A stretch of 64,000 bases of DNA from CAVQFB01 sp963711675. GTDB lineage: Bacteria; Acidobacteriota; Terriglobia; Terriglobales; Acidobacteriaceae. The notes under the pieces are model-generated. The model was not told where the DNA came from. It searched no databases and saw only the letters and a list, made by a program, of their open reading frames with translations. Below, piece by piece: positions 62,571 to 64,000 of the stretch. Numbering within the stretch: position 1 is the stretch's first letter; the number at the start of each line of letters is the position of its first letter. The stretch is taken from contig CAVQFB010000002.1 in assembly GCA_963711675.1 (NCBI GenBank), forward strand, positions 124,001-188,000, read 5' to 3'. The position numbers and the translations under genes were made by a program.

Positions 62571-62816
62571 ATGCCGGTCCACATGGGTATCATGTGCGAG
62601 AAGTGCAGAAGAGTCTACTTCATCGCCCAGACCGAACGGATTGACCTCAGTCCTTCTCCGTTGAGCAGCCCCTACCGACTCACCTGCATCGTTCCGTGCA
62701 GTGCCGTAAGATTTTTCCATAGGAATGATATGCAGCCGTATGCAGTGTCCATGCATGCGTACCGGAGAGGTTATGCCAACCGAGGTGAGTACGAACCGGT
62801 TCGGCTCGCCAGCTAA
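62571..62816 (+). CDS. Small Cys-containing protein, hypothetical
   Basis: An 81-residue frame. MPVHMGIMCEKCRRVYFIAQ has a CxxC pair, and RLTCIVPCSAVRFFHRNDMQ a second C-x4-C pair, so a zinc-ribbon-like fold is plausible. The end reads MHAYRRGYANRGEYEPVRLA. I recall similar short 'GIMCEKC..V.FI' proteins from acidobacteria, which supports a real gene, but this cannot be checked here. No obvious ribosome site precedes ATG 62571. No function can be assigned. Confidence 0.5.
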   Translation: MPVHMGIMCEKCRRVYFIAQTERIDLSPSPLSSPYRLTCIVPCSAVRFFHRNDMQPYAVSMHAYRRGYANRGEYEPVRLAS

Positions 62817-63307
62817 TTTCCATTCCAGAATGCTCGATTCAGAGCGCCTGACGGGGATTGATTAGGGACGCTAGGTCGTCCAAGCAGAGTTGGCGCTGTT
62901 CTGAGATCACATTGACCCTACCCTAACACGCCAGGAGACCTGTGCAGATTATTGCATCTTGACTCCACTGTGGGTCCGGCACATAGTGACGCCTTCGTTT
63001 TCCCGGAACTACATCGATCTAGCCTAGTTCAGTTCCATCGGCCGAACCCCGAATCTACTGCGCCAAGACGGCTTCGAATTGTTCCCTCACATCGATCGAA
63101 CGATCGTGAGAGATCGGCATCAGGCCCAACGTAAATGGTAGGGAAAGAGAGCTGATCTAGATTTACTGCAGACTGGGTTGGCTAGGCTATCAGGTTCAAT
63201 CCAGAGGCTTGTCGTTCTGCGGTGGAAGTGGCAAACGACGAGGGAGATATCACGCCAAGGTAAGGGGATCACAACCAGACGACGAAGAGAACGGAAAGGA
63301 ACGAGCG
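62817..63307. other. Non-coding stretch before the last gene
   Basis: About 490 bp with no convincing coding region. It probably contains the promoter of the large secreted protein; AAAGGAACG near 63295 is that gene's ribosome site. Confidence 0.4.
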
Positions 63308-64000
63308 ATGATGCGGAGAGTGTGCGCCAGGGCCCTTCTAACTGCTCTGTGGTTGGTGGTGACTGCAGGGGCGCAGAACGTAAGTCCTCAAGGGGCGAAC
63401 CCCGGAGGCACGTCCGTTCCGCCAATGACAGGCGTGACTGCAACCGGGGTTTCTCCAATCACTATCCCGCGAATTATCCGCTTCACCGGAGCTATCAATT
63501 CCGGGGCTATGAGCCTGCCTCAGGCGCAGGCAGACGGGGCTACGGTGAACATCACGTTCTCGTTCTACGATTCGCGCGAGGGAGACAGTGCGCTCTGGAC
63601 GGAGACTCAGAATGTCACGCTGCGCGATCACGGCCGCTACTCCGTACTATTGGGCAGCACTCAGGAAGATGGTCTGCCTCTCGAGCTCTTCACCTCTGGC
63701 AAGGCGCTTTGGCTCGGAGTGAGACCGGAGATGCCGGGAGCGCAGCCCGCACGCGTGTCGCTGGTGGCGGTGCCTTACGCCTTGAAGGCTTTGGATGCAG
63801 ACACACTGGGAGGGAAACCAGCATCAGCTTTTGTGACTGTAGATTCGCAGGTCTCGCCGACTGCTAACGACCCAAACAGCACTACGCTTCCCAAGTCTCC
63901 AAACATGAACTCATCTCTGACCGCCGGCAAGTCGGCGTTGCAGCAGATGACCGCGGTCGGCGGCGGGGGCAACAAGAACTACTTGCCGATTTGGACGAGC
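63308..64000 (+). CDS. Large secreted protein, N-terminal part (runs off the window)
   Basis: An open frame of 231 codons from ATG 63308 (AAAGGAACG upstream) to the window's end, with no stop. The N-terminus MMRRVCARALLTALWLVVTA is a signal peptide. The mature start is Gly/Pro/Thr-rich, then a beta domain follows: IPRIIRFTGAINSGA, VNITFSFYDSREGDSALWTE, LRDHGRYSVLLGSTQEDGLP, LFTSGKALWLGVRPEM and SLVAVPYALKALDADTLGGK. This is the N-terminal module of the long exported proteins frequent in acidobacteria, in which the 'VPYALKA.DA.TLGG' phrase precedes a coiled or tail-fibre-like repetitive part. Function not known; surface attachment is a guess. Confidence 0.8.
   Translation, partial: MMRRVCARALLTALWLVVTAGAQNVSPQGANPGGTSVPPMTGVTATGVSPITIPRIIRFTGAINSGAMSLPQAQADGATVNITFSFYDSREGDSALWTETQNVTLRDHGRYSVLLGSTQEDGLPLELFTSGKALWLGVRPEMPGAQPARVSLVAVPYALKALDADTLGGKPASAFVTVDSQVSPTANDPNSTTLPKSPNMNSSLTAGKSALQQMTAVGGGGNKNYLPIWTS

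Overview
The window reads as a chromosomal segment of an acidobacterium, probably Terriglobia. This is an inference from the mix of house-keeping genes, a secretin fused to a cohesin domain next to two pseudopilins, winged-helix/TPR regulators, sedolisin and TMTC-like genes, and short intergenic repeats of the 'cacggaggcacagagg' kind. No rRNA is present, so the lineage is not proved.

Layout. 1-8935: a DUF72 remnant, two tandem tyrosine recombinases (XerD- and XerC-like), a three-domain acyl-ACP synthetase/ACP/acyltransferase and secA. 8961-19638: mostly minus-strand genes: a SpecificRecomb-type membrane protein, a CYTH protein, a DedA-rhodanese protein with an internal UGA, a small secreted protein, ridA (+), then the run metG-tatD-yajQ-ispB, and larC. 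19902-34318: argS, a small secreted protein, smpB/pepA, a type II secretion/pilus block (secretin plus two pseudopilins), hutU-hutI and an M1 aminopeptidase. 34630-53572: an integrated genomic island. 53774-64000: metallophosphoesterase, cupredoxin, membrane protein, kelch protein, TMTC-like TPR membrane protein, sedolisin, RNase H-like protein, a small Cys protein and the start of a large secreted protein.

The island is bounded by tRNA-Phe(GAA) and an exact 47-bp copy of the tRNA 3' end 18.9 kb away. It carries a truncated integrase, a tightly overlapping operon (ArsR regulator, small thioredoxin, GcvH-like lipoyl carrier, two DGC-domain proteins, OsmC), an IS3-family element, several decayed genes, and a minus-strand envelope cluster (zinc-ribbon membrane proteins, multicopper oxidase, lipoprotein, OmpA-domain protein) next to a divergent winged-helix/TPR regulator.

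The two leads most worth following are the DedA-rhodanese gene, where UGA replaces a cysteine codon two residues after the catalytic Cys and is followed by a SECIS-like hairpin (candidate selenoprotein), and the island's ArsR-Trx-GcvH-DGC-DGC-OsmC operon, which looks like an uncharacterised thiol/lipoyl redox module.

Caution on quality: many genes, including essential secA, are broken by single-base frame changes, most of them an extra base. Indel errors in the sequence are the likeliest cause, so frameshifted genes are described as probably intact in the organism unless stated otherwise.
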